From contig NC_036448.1 of assembly GCF_002775205.1 (NCBI RefSeq), positions 3,870,572 through 3,934,571 on the forward strand: a stretch of 64,000 nucleotides of DNA, written 5' to 3'. Below are positions 33,749 through 47,700 of this stretch, in pieces. Every line of letters starts with the position of its first letter. The stretch's first letter is position 1. The DNA is from Xiphophorus maculatus. Its lineage: Eukaryota > Chordata > Actinopteri > Cyprinodontiformes > Poeciliidae. The translations under genes and the position numbers were made by a program. Under the pieces are notes generated by a model. That model worked only from the letters and a program-made list of their open reading frames with translations. It did no database searches and was not told the origin of the DNA.

Positions 33749-36314
33749 ATGAAGAACGGTGGTTTCAGCACAAGACGGAGGAAAATGGCGGCCGTTCCCG
33801 ATAAAGTCGATATGTCCTTAGGTAACATTCTCCTTTTTTTTTTTTTTTACTACCAAAATAGATTCCTTGCGATGTTAGCATCTGCTTAGTAGCACCAGCC
33901 TGGCAGTCTGGATAAATATAAACATGGCATTTCTCGCTGTTCTCATTTCAACAGATGACATAATTCGCCTAAATAAAAAGGAGAAACAGTTGATAAGAAG
34001 ACAAGCTAATGTGAATCGCGGACCGTTCAAGAAGAAAGGCCGTTTGAGTCAAACCAGGAGCGGAGCAGCAGCGCAGAGAGGTGGGAGCTAACCTTCCCCC
34101 TGCTACTGCGGCGAGGTCCCGTTACAAATAATTAAAACTGTGGGCAAATTGTCGTCTCACCAGGAGGTGGCGCACCCCGAGGAGGAGCGGCTGTGCTAAG
34201 AAACAGGAGGGTTCCTCCTCTGGTGGGTCGGCGGCGGGGTCAGGGGGTCATCACCGGGCTGGCGGCCAGGAGGCCCGCCGTCCTGCTGAAACGAGCCGGA
34301 GGGCTGAACAGATCAGCAGCCAGCCAGGTAACACCCAGACTGAGAGGAGAGGAGAGGACGGCAGATGATGCGTTCAATGCCCAAGAGGGAATCTCTGGTT
34401 CAGTTTAACACAGAGGTTGCATCAGTGGACATCCTGGACTCCTTCTGTGTTGTTAACACATTCAGAGTGAAGTTCTCACAGTTGGAAATGTGAGAGGAGG
34501 CATCTGTCCACAGGAAGTACGGTGTGAAAGCGATTGTTTGCTAAACACTGAGCGTCGCATATGAAGCGTCCTGCGGTGGTGAAGTAAAATAACACATGTT
34601 TATAGAAGCTATGAATGATTCAGCTGAACGCAACAGACAGGAAAAGTAGCTGCTTCTTTCAGCATGTGGATTCCTCGCAGTCATGCGAGGTCGAGCAGGA
34701 CTAGTTTTCTCGTCCATTCATCCCCGTTGGACCGGATGTTTTGCAGATTCTAGTCGAATCGTTTCATCTGAAGAAATATCTGCGAATGTTTGGTAAATCG
34801 GATTTAAACGCGTTTAATAAACGGCGTCTGATTTCTTCTTGTTTTTACGATTTTTATAATAAGACGTGACTCCATATTGGAGATGAAATTTTGGGAACAA
34901 AATGAACTTTAGAGTCTATGAGCATAAGGAATGGTCTGAGTGAAGCGGCTTTTGGGGCAGCATTCATGGTGAATCTTTCCCAAACTCCTGGCTCGCATTT
35001 TGCTGCAACTGTTTTTTTTCTTCCACTTAGCTTTCCATCGAACAGCCAGATTTTTTTATCAGGGTCTGTTAAGCAGCTGTGAAGTCGGGAGTCTTCCTCC
35101 TGATTGTGAAGTGATCTTTATTTTCTTTCTGCTCTAAATGGATTAAAATGCATTTTTGTCTTTTGTTTGTTTTGTTGCATAAGAACCCTCCTTTCGCCTC
35201 GTTCGTTCAGAAAGCGCGGACAAGGCCCTTCATTCAGCGCTCGGAGGCCCAGTACAGGAGGCCGGAGGTGCTGAGGCGGCCCTACCGGCAGCCCGATCCA
35301 CAGAGAGGCCAGAACGCGGCAGCGTCGTCGTCTAGGAGACCGTTCCAGCTGCGGCGACGGTGAGATCTGATGGGTCCCGCTTAGACACGGAGCCCCATCC
35401 CTCTGGAGCGTTTCCACAGCTTGTGCTTTCCTCTATGCAGACCTCTGCCGCCGGTCCAGCAGACGCAGAGGGAGGCTCGCCAGGCCACCTTCCTGTTCCG
35501 CAGAGGGCTCAAGGTGCGCAGCGATAACGCTGATATGGATGAAATCAGACCTGATGTTTCCCAAGGCGAAACATTTAATATCCTCTGTGCTGCGCAGGTT
35601 CAAGCCCAGGTACAGAAGACGAACCTTCACACTCCTCCAGTCAGAACACGACAGTAAGTCTCCTCAGTGTGATTGGTTGGGTCCATTAGAAAGAGAGGCT
35701 GGGCGTCCCTTAAAGTTCATATATCTAAAATTAATGCCTTATAAATTGATTTTAAAAAATAGACATGTATATCTGTTTGCATGACGCAGCTCTCCTGCTT
35801 GCCCACTAGGTGGCGCACGTCTACAGCCGGCAGTGGAATTCTGACCGTTTCTATTGACAACCCGACAGCCAGAACTCAACCAGAGTGAGCGTTCAGTGCC
35901 ACCTCCTCCGAAGTAGAAAGTTCTGTGGAGAGATAACGTATCTTAACACACCTCTGCCTCCAACAGCATCTGTGTTTAACTTGCTCGTAGGCCCCCTACT
36001 GCGTGGACGCTGCACCCGCCGCCTGTCAGCTCGGCTCCGGTTAAGGCGGAAACGGAGGAGAAGAAGATCCCTAAAGGAGTCCCTCTGCAGTTTGACATCA
36101 ACAGCGTCGGGAAGCCGGTAAGAAGACGTTTGGATTTCTTCCTGCAGGTGATTTATTTTATTTTTTTTTCGGGCATTCATTATAGTGTCCGTTTTGTTTT
36201 TTGCCTCCCCAGCAAACGTCGATGACTCTGAACGAGCGATTCCGCATCCTCAAAGATCGGCGCGTCGCCACGGCGCAGAGCAGCCGGGGCAGCAGGTTTG
36301 TTACCGTGGGTTAG
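33749..36314 (+). CDS. fyttd1: UAP56-interacting factor UIF (nine coding exons)
   Basis: Exons are 33749-33821, 33955-34080, 34164-34327, 35184-35359, 35441-35513, 35598-35653, 35810-35884, 35991-36117 and 36213-36314. All are GT-AG with matching phase, giving 323 aa, close to the human 318. UIF is a nuclear mRNA-export adaptor that recruits the helicase UAP56/DDX39B and NXF1 to mRNA. The UAP56-binding motif MSLDDIIRLNKKE is at 22-34. Other conserved blocks are GVITGLAAR, RQATFLFRRGLK, GILTVSIDNP, KGVPLQFDINSVGK, TLNERFRILK and the end GSRFVTVG; the middle is Arg-rich, as expected for RNA binding. Two starts are possible: the first in-frame ATG (33749, used here) or 33785, whose context AAAATGG is stronger and gives 311 aa. 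Exon 7 begins inside a CTCF-like motif. Confidence 0.93.
35803..35816 (+). promoter_or_regulatory. Consensus CTCF-like site over a fyttd1 splice acceptor
   Basis: CCACTAGGTGGCGC fits all positions of CCASYAGRKGGCRS and spans the acceptor TAG at 35807-35809 and the first coding bases of exon 7. Its conservation could be due to splicing and coding constraint rather than protein binding. Confidence 0.3.
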
Positions 36315-36712
36315 CCCGACGCGACAGAAGAGACGACGCCCCAAAGACCCTCCGTCCCGCTCTGACTCCGCCCCAACGACGGGACATGTGCCGAGTCGCT
36401 GTGATGCCACTGAGAGGGAAGCCTGAATGGGACAAATAAGCAGGATTCACACGGCTGCTCTGTCACCGGAGCAGTTGGGGAAAAAGCTTCCGTTTTCTTC
36501 TTGATGTCGGTGTATTCAACTTTTTGTGTTGTGACAACTCAGTGCAGGGGAATATTTTTAACTTTTTTTTTCTCCCCGTTATGACTCGGAACTGTTAAAA
36601 CTACGAACACTTTTTAAAAAGCATTTTGTTGTCAGAGAAGACGACGGTGTATTTGCTAGGATGGTGTGTGGGGAAAGAACGTTTTTCTGCCATGAGTTTT
36701 GTAAGTTCTTTA

Positions 36713-36718
36713 AATAAA
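36713..36718 (+). terminator. Polyadenylation signal of fyttd1
   Basis: AATAAA lies about 400 bases after the fyttd1 stop, in a T-rich and AT-rich context, and is the first such hexamer on the strand after the stop. The 3' UTR would therefore be about 420 bases. Confidence 0.6.
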
Positions 36719-36739
36719 AGATTGTCTAAATACTGATCC

Positions 36740-37250
36740 TGATACAGCATTATGACCATGACTTCTGATTCTCAGTATTTTTTAAAAATCAAAATTTTTG
36801 AGCTTTATATCATGTTATACTGCTAATCCATTATCAAAAACATACCTGGAGCTTTTCTTTCATTCTTTCCTACATCTTTGAGAAATTCTCTAATCTCCAG
36901 TGGCAACCATTCAGCTGTGCGAAACACCTGGGTGGACCTAGCCCCGCCTCCTTGGAGCTTTCCCTCTGGGATTAGTTACTTTAACTGTATAATTTAGACC
37001 TAAAGAGCAAGCAGCTACTGGGTTTTAAAACTAGTTCAGTCTGGAAAAATGAACTTAAACTGATCAAAGCTAGAGGCAAATTAACTGTCAACTTGTCACT
37101 TATTAGGTAAAAGCTGATAAGATTTACCAGCTAACAGGCCAAAAGCTAACAAGCGTCGAGTTATTAGGTGTGGTTGTTGTAATCCTGACCGGACACAACA
37201 CGAGCCGAGCCACACTGGCACGTGAGAGCGAGTGAAACGACATCTTGGCA
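36740..37250. other. Short intergenic stretch between convergent genes
   Basis: Nothing recognised on either strand between the fyttd1 poly(A) signal and the presumed end of the tsc22d2 3' UTR. Confidence 0.4.
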
Positions 37251-38633
37251 TCGGAATATTGCTTTTATTTAAATACAATAAAATTTTGCAAAGTAACAAA
37301 ACTATTGGCATATGAAATTCAAACACCATTGAACTGAACAAAAACATGGCTCACTTCATTTCGTCTGCGACTAGTGTCGGCAACACTAGGTTTTATTTTC
37401 AACTCGCTGCTCGGCAACAGAAACTCCCCCCCCCCCCCCCCAAATCATTTACACTGTTCAGACTATCTTACAAGAGTGCTGAATAAAAATGAGGTAAGAA
37501 AGTGGTTTGAAGGTTACAGATCATGCAGAACATGCTGAACAGCAACGAAACTATTTTTGTGTAGGAGGAAGTAACAAAAAAAAAAAAAAAAAATCACGTG
37601 TGCATCTCAAAAGAAATCGATTTACACAGCTTTTAATCTTTGGTTGACGTACTTTGACGCATGTTGGATGATTTCACAGCTTCTTCCCCCTCCCTCCCCT
37701 CCGTTGGCCCCGCTTCCCACAGGAAAACCAGTGGAGCTAAAACTGAAAGTAAAGAAGGGGGGGCATGGTAATACTCTTAAATTCACTTTAAGATCAAATA
37801 AGTGGGTTTTCTTCAACTCCTCCCCCCCTTTGCTGGCTTATATTAACATCTGACGTCGACAGGTGCTGTCGCCCATCAAGGCGAATAATACTTTATACTA
37901 TACAAAAATGTACATTCAATCGAGCTCAAGCTATGAATTGGCAATTGCAGCGTGATATCTGAGTTAGTGTTAAACATTTGTCAGAATTTTCATTTTATTT
38001 TGCCTACATTTTATTTGTCTTCACAGAGGGCAGCCTGGGAAGAGGCTGAGCTGTTAAAACACTGTAAAACAAAAGAAGAAGACGAAGAAGAGTCACCAGG
38101 CTACTATTTAACAGGTTTCATGGAATTGTTCATTTCGTGTAATAGCAGCCCTGTAATAAATAAACACTAATAACAGTAGAACTCAGGAGGACTGATGCGA
38201 GAGTTGGACTTGATGCAAGGTGACGGCAGCAGTGTTGGCGCGCCGACAAAAACAAAATAAAGACTCTCCCAGTTCTTGGATCTCGACATTGAGCAGCTAA
38301 CCCCTCCCGACTCTGTCTCGTTTAAAAAAATAAGCACTTTTTTTCTACTTCCTGTCTGTCTCTTTTTCACCGGTGAACCCCTTTGAGCGCGTCAGGCGGT
38401 GCGGTTTGGGTTTGGTTCTGAAGCCGCTCCAGCCTGCTTGCCACGCGCCCCTCTCACACCTCCGGTTAGCCTCCGTCTCTCTCTCTCTCTCTCTCCCTCA
38501 AACACACACACCCTTTGATGATTGCATTAACACTGGAAAGGCCCACAGTACAGACACGCGCATACATTTCAAAACCAGTTCACAGTCTCGCTTGCTAACT
38601 TGCTAACACATACACACACACGGGAGCCGCGCG

Positions 38634-38670
<37 letters not shown>

Positions 38671-38796
38671 GCACTGTACTTTGTGGTCAAGCTGGTGGCT
38701 AAAGACAGTTTCTTTTAATTTCACATATACTAATTATATTAAGTTGTACAAGGAGATGCTTTGTTTCTGCCCTGTGCGAAGCAGGGCAGACGCACT
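37250..38796 (-). other. tsc22d2: Probable 3' UTR of tsc22d2
   Basis: Below the tsc22d2 stop (38797) no coding frame is seen on the minus strand. TTTATT on the plus strand at about 37263 (AATAAA on the minus) could end the transcript. The segment contains a C16 run at 37426-37441, an A-rich run near 37576 and a CA tract at 38638-38667. A long 3' UTR is usual for this gene family; the end is inferred. Confidence 0.35.
38638..38667. repeat. (AC)n microsatellite
   Basis: About 30 bases of AC repeat lie about 130 bases downstream of the tsc22d2 stop codon, probably inside its 3' UTR. Confidence 0.95.
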
Positions 38797-41700
38797 TCAA
38801 GCGGAGGTGACGTTGGGCTGCAGTTGTTGGCCAGCGTCGAGCTGAGTCTGGGGCTGCTCAGGCTGGAGCTGCTGGGGTTTGGGATGGAGCTGCTGGAGGC
38901 CGGGGGGGGAGGCGGACCCAGGGGCAGGGGCGGGGACAGGGACAGGGGCGACGGCGGCCGGGGCCGTTAGCTGAGACAGCTGCTCGCTGTTAGCCAGAGA
39001 TTTGAGCACGGCGTTCTCCCGCTCCAGCACAGAGTTCCTCTCAAACAGCTCCTTGATCTGCTCCTTTAGCACCTCCACCTCCTCACGCACTGCATACATC
39101 AGATGGCTTTTCACCAGGTCCTGCACAAACACACGGGAAGGAGCAGGTGGGTCAACAGGCCAATTGCGGTGCAGCGCAGCAGTTGCATGATTTTATTTAA
39201 AGATGGTTTATTTCAATAATTTAATACAAAATCTGAAACTTCATTGAATTATAGATTCAATTATTAGTTCATTTTAGCGATTGATAGCTAATGTTAACCC
39301 AAAATTCTGTTTCTTTAAGAATTGGAGTACTACTAAAAAAATAAAAAATCAATGTATTTTTTTTTGTTAGCAAAAGTGTTGCTGAGCATTTTCTTTTTTT
39401 GGACAAAATAATAATAAAAAAAGGCTGGGAAAATAAGCGTTTCTAGTAAAAAAAAAAAGGCAAACATGGAAGACTATTCATGTTTTGAATCTATATATGT
39501 TGGAAATTTCTGACGTTATTATCTATAATAATGAAAATGAAGGCCTGAACATGTTTCACTCTCTCTCTCATGAATCTAAATAAGTTGGAAGTTTCACTTT
39601 CTGCAATGAATTAAAGAAATAAATTATAAATCTAATTAAAATTCTGATGATTTTAATTAGAATATTTTCTTATAGAGAACAAATAACTGATGAGCTTACC
39701 ATTGCCTGTTCAATTTTATTATCAATGGCAACAATGTTGGTTCCAGAGGCACTGAAAGAAAGAAGACAGAAGGAATTAGATTAGCTTTAGCTTCCCTGCA
39801 GAAGTTGCTCATTTATCCTGAAACAACAAAACACCCAACACAAGAAATCGATCTAGGCAGTGTAGATAGCATCGGTCAGTGCGTATTTAAAGGAAAAAGT
39901 TATTTTATAACAGAGTAAAGAGGGCAAACATTGTCTTTATTACACATAATCAGTGTTAACCTTTCATAATAAAATCAGAAACTCTAAAGAGATTTTCTGG
40001 GCACTGCCATGTCCTGGCCTCTGGAGGCAGCGAAGCAGTGAAGGCAGTGAAGAAAATGGAGAAGACAAACTTGGTTATATTGGCACAATACTTTATAGGA
40101 GGAACATCTGATATTTCCGGAAATGTTTTAAGATGACAAGAAGGAAGGAAGTGGAAGGAACGGCTTTCATCTGAAAAACGTGGCAAATAAAATCCAGTAA
40201 GAGAAACCGGCAGACGAAGTCACTTAATTGGGAGCACTTAATTATTATTGCAGGGAACAAACAGGAAAAAAAGGACAAAAAATTTTACTCCGTTGTAATC
40301 TCAGTGAGTTGGTTCTACGCAGTGTTGACTCAGGAGGCGTGAATACAAATAGAATTAAATTTATTATCCCACAGAGGGGAAACTTAGGTGTGTAGCATCG
40401 AGATATGCAGGTTTACACAAACGTCTTCCAAAAGTGTTATGAAAATATATAAAACAAGATTAGCAATAACGGCAATAATAGTAATGATATATTGCACAAG
40501 ATAAAGATACGGTGCAGTTATTAGAATAGAAATATTTTACTCATAATCCAAGGTACAAATGAGCAGCATGATTTTGGTTTATTTAACCTCATACCATTTC
40601 ACAATTATGAATTACTTCTGTTGGTTTGTCACATAAAACACTGAAGTGTGTGGTAGTGAGACAAAATACGAATCCTTTTTGAAAACCACTGAAGTATGAG
40701 CAAAATGACTTTTCTCCACTAGAGGGCAACAGAGAGCTTCATGTCCAGCTGCATCAGTCAGACTTAAACCAACTGCCCCCCACTGCAGCAGCAATCTGTA
40801 AACTGTTGTCCACAAATTCTCATGAGTTTCTGAAACACACAATATTTTTGAAAGACCTGAAGCTCAATCCCAGCATGCCTTGCAGCACAGTCCCCATCCT
40901 GTCAGCCCCTGAACCCTACCCTCGACCCCCTACTGGGGACAAGATGTCCTATTCCTCCGCAGTCCGTCTGGCTGGTGTGCGCGAGATGGGCGGAAGCGCT
41001 AAGGCTGATTGTTATCAGGGGGATGTGCTGGGGAGGAATACTTCCCATACCTCTGCTGCCATGACGCCCCATCACTCATTTTATTCTCTCCTTCCTTCTG
41101 ATTCGTTCCTAAGATACGACTAAGCTACATGGCCCGCCCGGCCACCTGGCCTCACGCGGCTCCTGAACGCCTGCTACGAGAGATCCACTCTGAGACGCAC
41201 GCCCATCGCTGCAAGGCACAAATTTATTCTTAATTCTTTGCCCCCCACATAGACCACATTATCCCCCCACCCCACCGCCACCACGAGGGTGAACCGTTTC
41301 ATGACCCAAAGCTGCGAAAAATGTGTGTTTAATTTAGGCACAGTGAGCTCTCCTAAACTTTTCCTCCCTAATGGAATTTTTTTTCCTCCTCTCAGTCTAT
41401 AAAATAAAGAGCTTATGGGTTATGGGTTCCACCCTTGTTGCTTCAGTGGCTTTTGACAGTACAGAAAAATAAAACCACACTCTGTACACCCTACAGCTCC
41501 CCACTGCCCCGGTATGTTTGGGTTCACACCAGCCCACTATTTGCCTACTTCTGGAAATGACATAACTTGATTTGTAATTTGAAGAGACAATGCGCAAACA
41601 AACCACACAAAATTTCTCTTATACCTCTCTAATCAGAGATTTCTTAATTTGCTTACTCAAACATTCTCGTGTTTGCGGTTAGACGTTCATCTAGGTACCC

Positions 41701-44700
41701 TAAAATCATTCACAGATAACCCAAACTACGATAGATCTTCTGCTGTGGTTCCTCCTCCCAGAACTCCCAATGATCTCACTTCTACAGTGAAAAAAAAAAA
41801 GAGAGAGAGAGAGAAAGAAGCCGTCTTCCCTGGAGCTTTTCCTGCAGAACTCCTGTAATCACATCAGGGACTAGAAGACGAGGAAAATTCGAAACACCAG
41901 TGTGTACCGTCAGCGGGACTTGTGCCAGTGACGGATCTGTAACTATGGTGACCAGAAAACATCGATAACACAACAACCGTTCCTATGGAGTCGTAGAAGA
42001 TTTGTGGGCTCAAATTCTTGTTAAACCCTGAAGGTTTGGGTTGATGCTCGCAACTTTAGCTGCGGCTGTAGTAGTTACGTTGATGCAAGCAGAGAAACAA
42101 AATCCTATCAGTGCCCTATTAGGACACCATCTGGTAATCAAAGAACTTGCGAGAACAACTGGAAGTTCTTTCAGGTAAGCAGGAGGAGCGGGTTCTGGAA
42201 ACCACACGAGTGACTGAAGAAATTTATTTATGCTTTTGGGGGGAATTAGTACAGAAATCCATCTGACCTCAACTCGGTCCCCTCAAAAGGAGACTGTGTC
42301 GGTACTGCAGTGTGTAAAGTTGAGCCTCTGAAGCTAATGGGCTGGGCTGAAATGAAACAGAATGCTAATGTGGGTTTCGGTTTACTCTTGATTGTGCAAC
42401 AGATACTTCTACATCAACACGGCTGACATTTACAAGCTCCGCATACGGGTTCCCATACAGCACTGGCAGCTAAACAGGAATGCCAATAAAAGTCCACTAG
42501 AGAAAGCAAAGTATAGAAGGGCGAGAATCTCTTGGGGCCATCAAATTGTTGTCATTTGTGACAGATCTGCTGGTGTGTTTAAGAGCAGCAGGGTTCCCGC
42601 TGCGGCGAAACGTTTTACAGGCGGCGAAGTGCTTTACAGGCGGCCTTCCAGGGTGATGAGACGAGAACAGAGATCGGCAGGCGAGATCCTGACGACGTTA
42701 TAACTTCACCTGGTCAACGGAAATGCATACAGTACATTCAGAGCCCTTCAACTTTTTCCCCTATATTGTGAATGCATCAGTAGCTGCGCTTCCATTGCAA
42801 AAGAGCGCAAATATGTGAATATGTTCTGCTGACATTCTGCATTTTCCGTGTTTCCATTAAATAAGAAATTAAAAATCACACTGAATAAGCTTGTTCACAC
42901 AACAAGTCACTAAGAATCAAGGCAGCGACGGATATAAGCAGTTACATGAGAAACAATAATAATTCACCCATGGTAGTACTGCTCATCATCCATCAGTCAT
43001 CATCATCCATCAGTCGTTGGACAGACAATCTTCTTATACTTGGGAGTGGCTACGTGTTCTGTGTATTAGGGAAATTATTCTCTGCGATTTTACAGAAGAG
43101 CTGTGGATTCGACATGTTTGACTGACGCACAACTTTTTATGAACTGTGCATCTTCTGACCGCACACGATCTGAAAACCCCCAAAACAAACCATTCTCCTG
43201 CTACTTTCTGTCGCAGTCTGTCGTTTTCGCCAGCAGTAACATCCGGTTTCGATCACGTGACTCGCGTGATGCAAATAGATCTATTTCAGACAGAGGTGTA
43301 AAGAGAAGCAGCAAAAGCAAATGAGATGGATTAGCAGTGCTAGCCAAAAACTGCAACAAATTATTATTTTATCAATTATTCTGATGATCAACTTATTGAA
43401 TTAAAAAAATTGGAACTTGGTGCAGATTTTCTATTTGCCCACTTAAACATTTTTATACAATATTAGAAATGGTTTAAGGGATGCAAATGAACAATTCAAT
43501 TCTTTTTTTAAAATAAAACATTCTATTGCCTCAAATGAAGTAACATAACATTCATTTAGTGAATCTTAGGCGTTTTGGGTAAAACATGGTTTTTACCTTA
43601 AAAGCAATAATTTTTGTACAGTTCTGGCTGAATTACTGCTCGGAGTATGTATGTCAACAAATGCCCTTCTTTAGGTCGGACAGTCTAGCAATCGATTAAT
43701 CATCAACTGAACTCGTGGACGATTATTTCAACAACTGATTAATCGCGGTTAATCGTTTCAGCCATACTTGTATGATTCTGGACATGTTACTGTAAAATAT
43801 CTCTGCTTTTTGGATATGGAGCTGTTAGCATGTCCTGACAGTCATGACACTGTCACACAGCAACAGTCTTCAGTCAGAGGCCTCTTGAGACTTGCTGCAG
43901 GACTGACTGCTACTGGAGATTCTTCTTGCCCAAAGATTTATAGTCTCAACGACTCTTTGAAGATACTTGGATGATAAGAGTTACAAAACTTATTTCCCTT
44001 TGGAATAAATAAAGGATATTCAAATTAAATATAGTGTGGGTGTTTTTCTCATTTCAGTCAACAGACGTCTTCCACCGGTTGTGCTAAACGCGTTCTTACA
44101 CAAGCATGCACCATGAGTCGTCAGAGAACATAGAGGAAGTACAAAAACTGCAACCGAGCAAGCTTCAAAGCATAATTTGGGTGGCAATGTCATGCAAATT
44201 AATCAAGTTGTAAAACTATTGAGGGTCACATCACGTTTCTATTTAGAGCTTCGTCTCAGCAAACAAGGCCTAAGGAAATCAAATGGTTTGTGGTGAGAAC
44301 TCAAGACTGAGGGGGAAAAAAATAGGAAGTAGTTGACTGTTCATAAACCATTTACTGAAACTTTTTCTGCACTCATAGAGTCAGTTTTAGATCAGTTCAT
44401 TTGTAATTTAAAGGAAACGATTTGCATCATCAGAGCTGGTTGTGTCCTCCTTGTAAAAGATCAGGTAAAACTCACAGTACCTGTTTTCAAGTTGCAGGTG
44501 CGAGTTTGCCAAGTTATTTTCTTTCCATATAAAAGTAACAAGACACAATCGACTAAAATGACATATTATTACAGGGGCAATTACTTGTCATCACTCTGCC
44601 CATTCCTGCATGTTTCTCATGAGAACCTACAGACACGCTCTTTGCAACTACCTTCCTACGAATCAGTTTGCCTGGAGACAACTCAGCACTTCTATTTGCC

Positions 44701-47700
44701 TCAAAGCACTTCAGAGAGCATCTACTGACATTTATGGAACAAATGGGACTCTAAGACAAACGGCACAGCACCACTGTGAACATACACGACAAATAAAAAA
44801 GATCAGACCTGCAACTATGAGGAGTTAGTTTTCCCCCCCCCCTTTCTTTTCTATCTATCCTCAAAACACCTGTGAGTGTGTGTACATGTTGCTGAGCTGC
44901 TGGCATTGAGCTGCTTGTTCAATGGGGACAACTGGTATGTACTGGGACATTTTGAATACAACCAGCAGTAGTTGAGGTCGCTAGTTCCCACTGGTGGGAA
45001 GCTAGCAGCTCAACAGACATCTTGGTGTTTAATTAGTTTCAGTTATTAGTGACTTGTAAAAAAATAAAAAATTTAAATTTTCTGTTACAGCAACTACATT
45101 TTCTAACTTGAACTCAAAACTGATCTTAGTATCAGAATTTTTTTTCCCAGTTTCATTAGGTTTCTGAGAGTTAAACCTTGACAAAACGTTTAAAGAAATA
45201 TTTTTAAAAACTTCTTAAAAAATAAAAGATACAAAAACATATGAGCCAAAAGTATGTTTCTAATGACATCACAAAATGTGTGAAAAGCTTTTATAAATGA
45301 ATCAGATTTCTAGAGAAGAAAGTTGGATTCAGCAGATAACTTGATGTTGAATTAGTTCAAATAAAGTTGCTGTTCGTTCTTTCCTAAAGCCAAAAATCTT
45401 TCTGTCATGTCCGTCTTGGAGTGAGAAATGTTGAGTCTTTTGGCTATCCTACAGCTAGCGCTCCACTTTGTCTACAACGAATAAAATCAGAGACTACAGT
45501 TATACGTGTTTAATGAGCTAATAGCTAATATGAGATGCTGAGGCAGTTTTAAATGTCTTCTGTAATCATTTTGTATCTGAACTCCTTTTAACTGCGGAGC
45601 TGTGTGACACATACTGCTCTATTTAACATACATGGTATTACATTGCCTCTGGTTCGAGAGTAAATTGTGAATATTCAATCAGTATAGCTACAATAAATAA
45701 ATTGGTTTATTATCAAACAGCAAGAGCTATTTTTCTATGAAATATACAGTTTGAAATGGCATTTTATGTCATTTCAAACTGTATATTTGAAATAAATATC
45801 AAATATACAGTTATACTTCATATAGCTGCACATACAACATACAGTCATATATATTGTATGTACTAATAATTTACTTATTAACTCTGTAGTTAAAAAGTAA
45901 GTAGCTCCTTTTTAGCTATTTATTTTTGTTAACTTTTTACTATTTATATATTTGTAGAATCTTAAATTAATATGAGACAACACTTTAATTTCCCTTTTAT
46001 GATCATTAGAATATTTTTGAATTTGAAAAAACAATAGAAGAACTATGTTGGCGTAATACAGTAATATAATGCACATTACATTTTCCTGTCTGCAACATAA
46101 AGTCAGTCAAGTATGATCTGTCCGGTAAAGGAAAGTTTCTTTTTAGTTGGTTTTTTGTAAGTTCCTCTATTTGCCGACTTTCAGTTATGCCAAGAGAAAT
46201 AACTGAAAGTTTAAGCATTTTAATAGTCACTTCATTCAGTTTTTGATTTACCCAGAAGAAAAAGTATTTAGTTGCTGTTTATAGTTCATGAGAACAAAAT
46301 TGGAAGTCGGCTGGCACAAAAAGTCTGATCAATGTCTGAGTCTCTAATAAACATAAGAAAACTGACTATGTAGTTAGATTCTAACAGACAGGGTGGATCA
46401 CCAAAAAAAACTTGCTGGATAGAATAACCATCATGTTAAAAATGGCTTTGTTAGAAAGGTTAAATCTGTGTTCTTCTTTGGGGTTTCACTAAACCTGTTC
46501 CATGACTTCATCTTGTTACGTTGGAAACGGACCCCAAACAAGCCCGAGCAAAAAAAAAAAAAATAGAAGCGGACAATTATGGGTCAACAACACGAGGGGT
46601 CATCAACACCAAGATCTACAAAGCACACCGGCCCAAACACATCGTTAGTTATCCCCGGCTTCCATGGAAACGCAAGCAGACTCGGGCGATTGGCGTCTCC
46701 ACAACACCAACCGCTCAGAGAAGCAGGGGAAAAGCTAAACGCTTGTAACGAGGCCGCCAGCTTCATCTCACGGCTTTGTTCTGGTTCAGTTAAAACAGAC
46801 GGCGCAGATCCACTTCACGCTAACGCTGCAGCCATTAAAAGCGAGACGTGCACTGATTTTTTTTTTTTTTTTTTTTGGAGCGTACAGTTCCTCAGTTGGC
46901 TGCTGACGGTGTGTTAGCTGTATATTCCTCTTAAAGCAGTTTCATTTCCTGTCACTCACTTATGCTTTCAGCTGTTTCTTTTCCATTCTTGTAAATGTCA
47001 TCACAGCAAAGTTGAGTTCCTTTAAAGAGGGGCCCCTCGCTATTACCCTCCCACACTGTCAGCTGGACATTTTCTTAAGATTCAAACATCAATCAAGGAA
47101 CAGAAGAACAGATTTCAGTGAAAAACTGTTCTAATTGCAACAAAGCAGTCTTGAAAACATTAAGACAGCACATACGGACTTTAAACCTTGTTTAGAACTA
47201 CAACTTTGTGGTGATACAGGTACCACACAGATCTGACCATCAACTTAGCAATAAAGTGAGGAAATTAGTGTTTGATCAGCTGTTGCAGCAATGCTTCTTC
47301 TTGGCAATAGAAAAAAACACTCAACAGCATTTGCAGGTTGAGCTGCCAAGTTCATTACTTAGGTTGTAACTCCATAAACTTATTTCTTCTATTGACTTTA
47401 GCGTTATCTTCTGGAAAAAATGAGCAAACAAGAATAATCTGGTTTAATAGCGTATGGAGTGACCGTACACAGTGTGTAAGTTTACTAAAAGTAAAGTTCA
47501 CGCATCGTCACTGGTTGAAGAATTTAACCTGGATATGTCCAAGCATTTAGATCGCCTCCCACAATAAGACTCACACCATTTTCGCTAACTCTGTTTGTGT
47601 GGCAATCGGGATAGCATGCTCCACATGTGCTCTGCACATTGACCTTGTGGTCCAACTGCTGCAGCCAAAATCTGATTTATCACGGAATGTGACTTTCCTC

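Noticed and set aside
40714-40727. CCACTAGAGGGCAA as a CTCF site
   Set aside because: One mismatch to the 14-base consensus; too weak to list alone.
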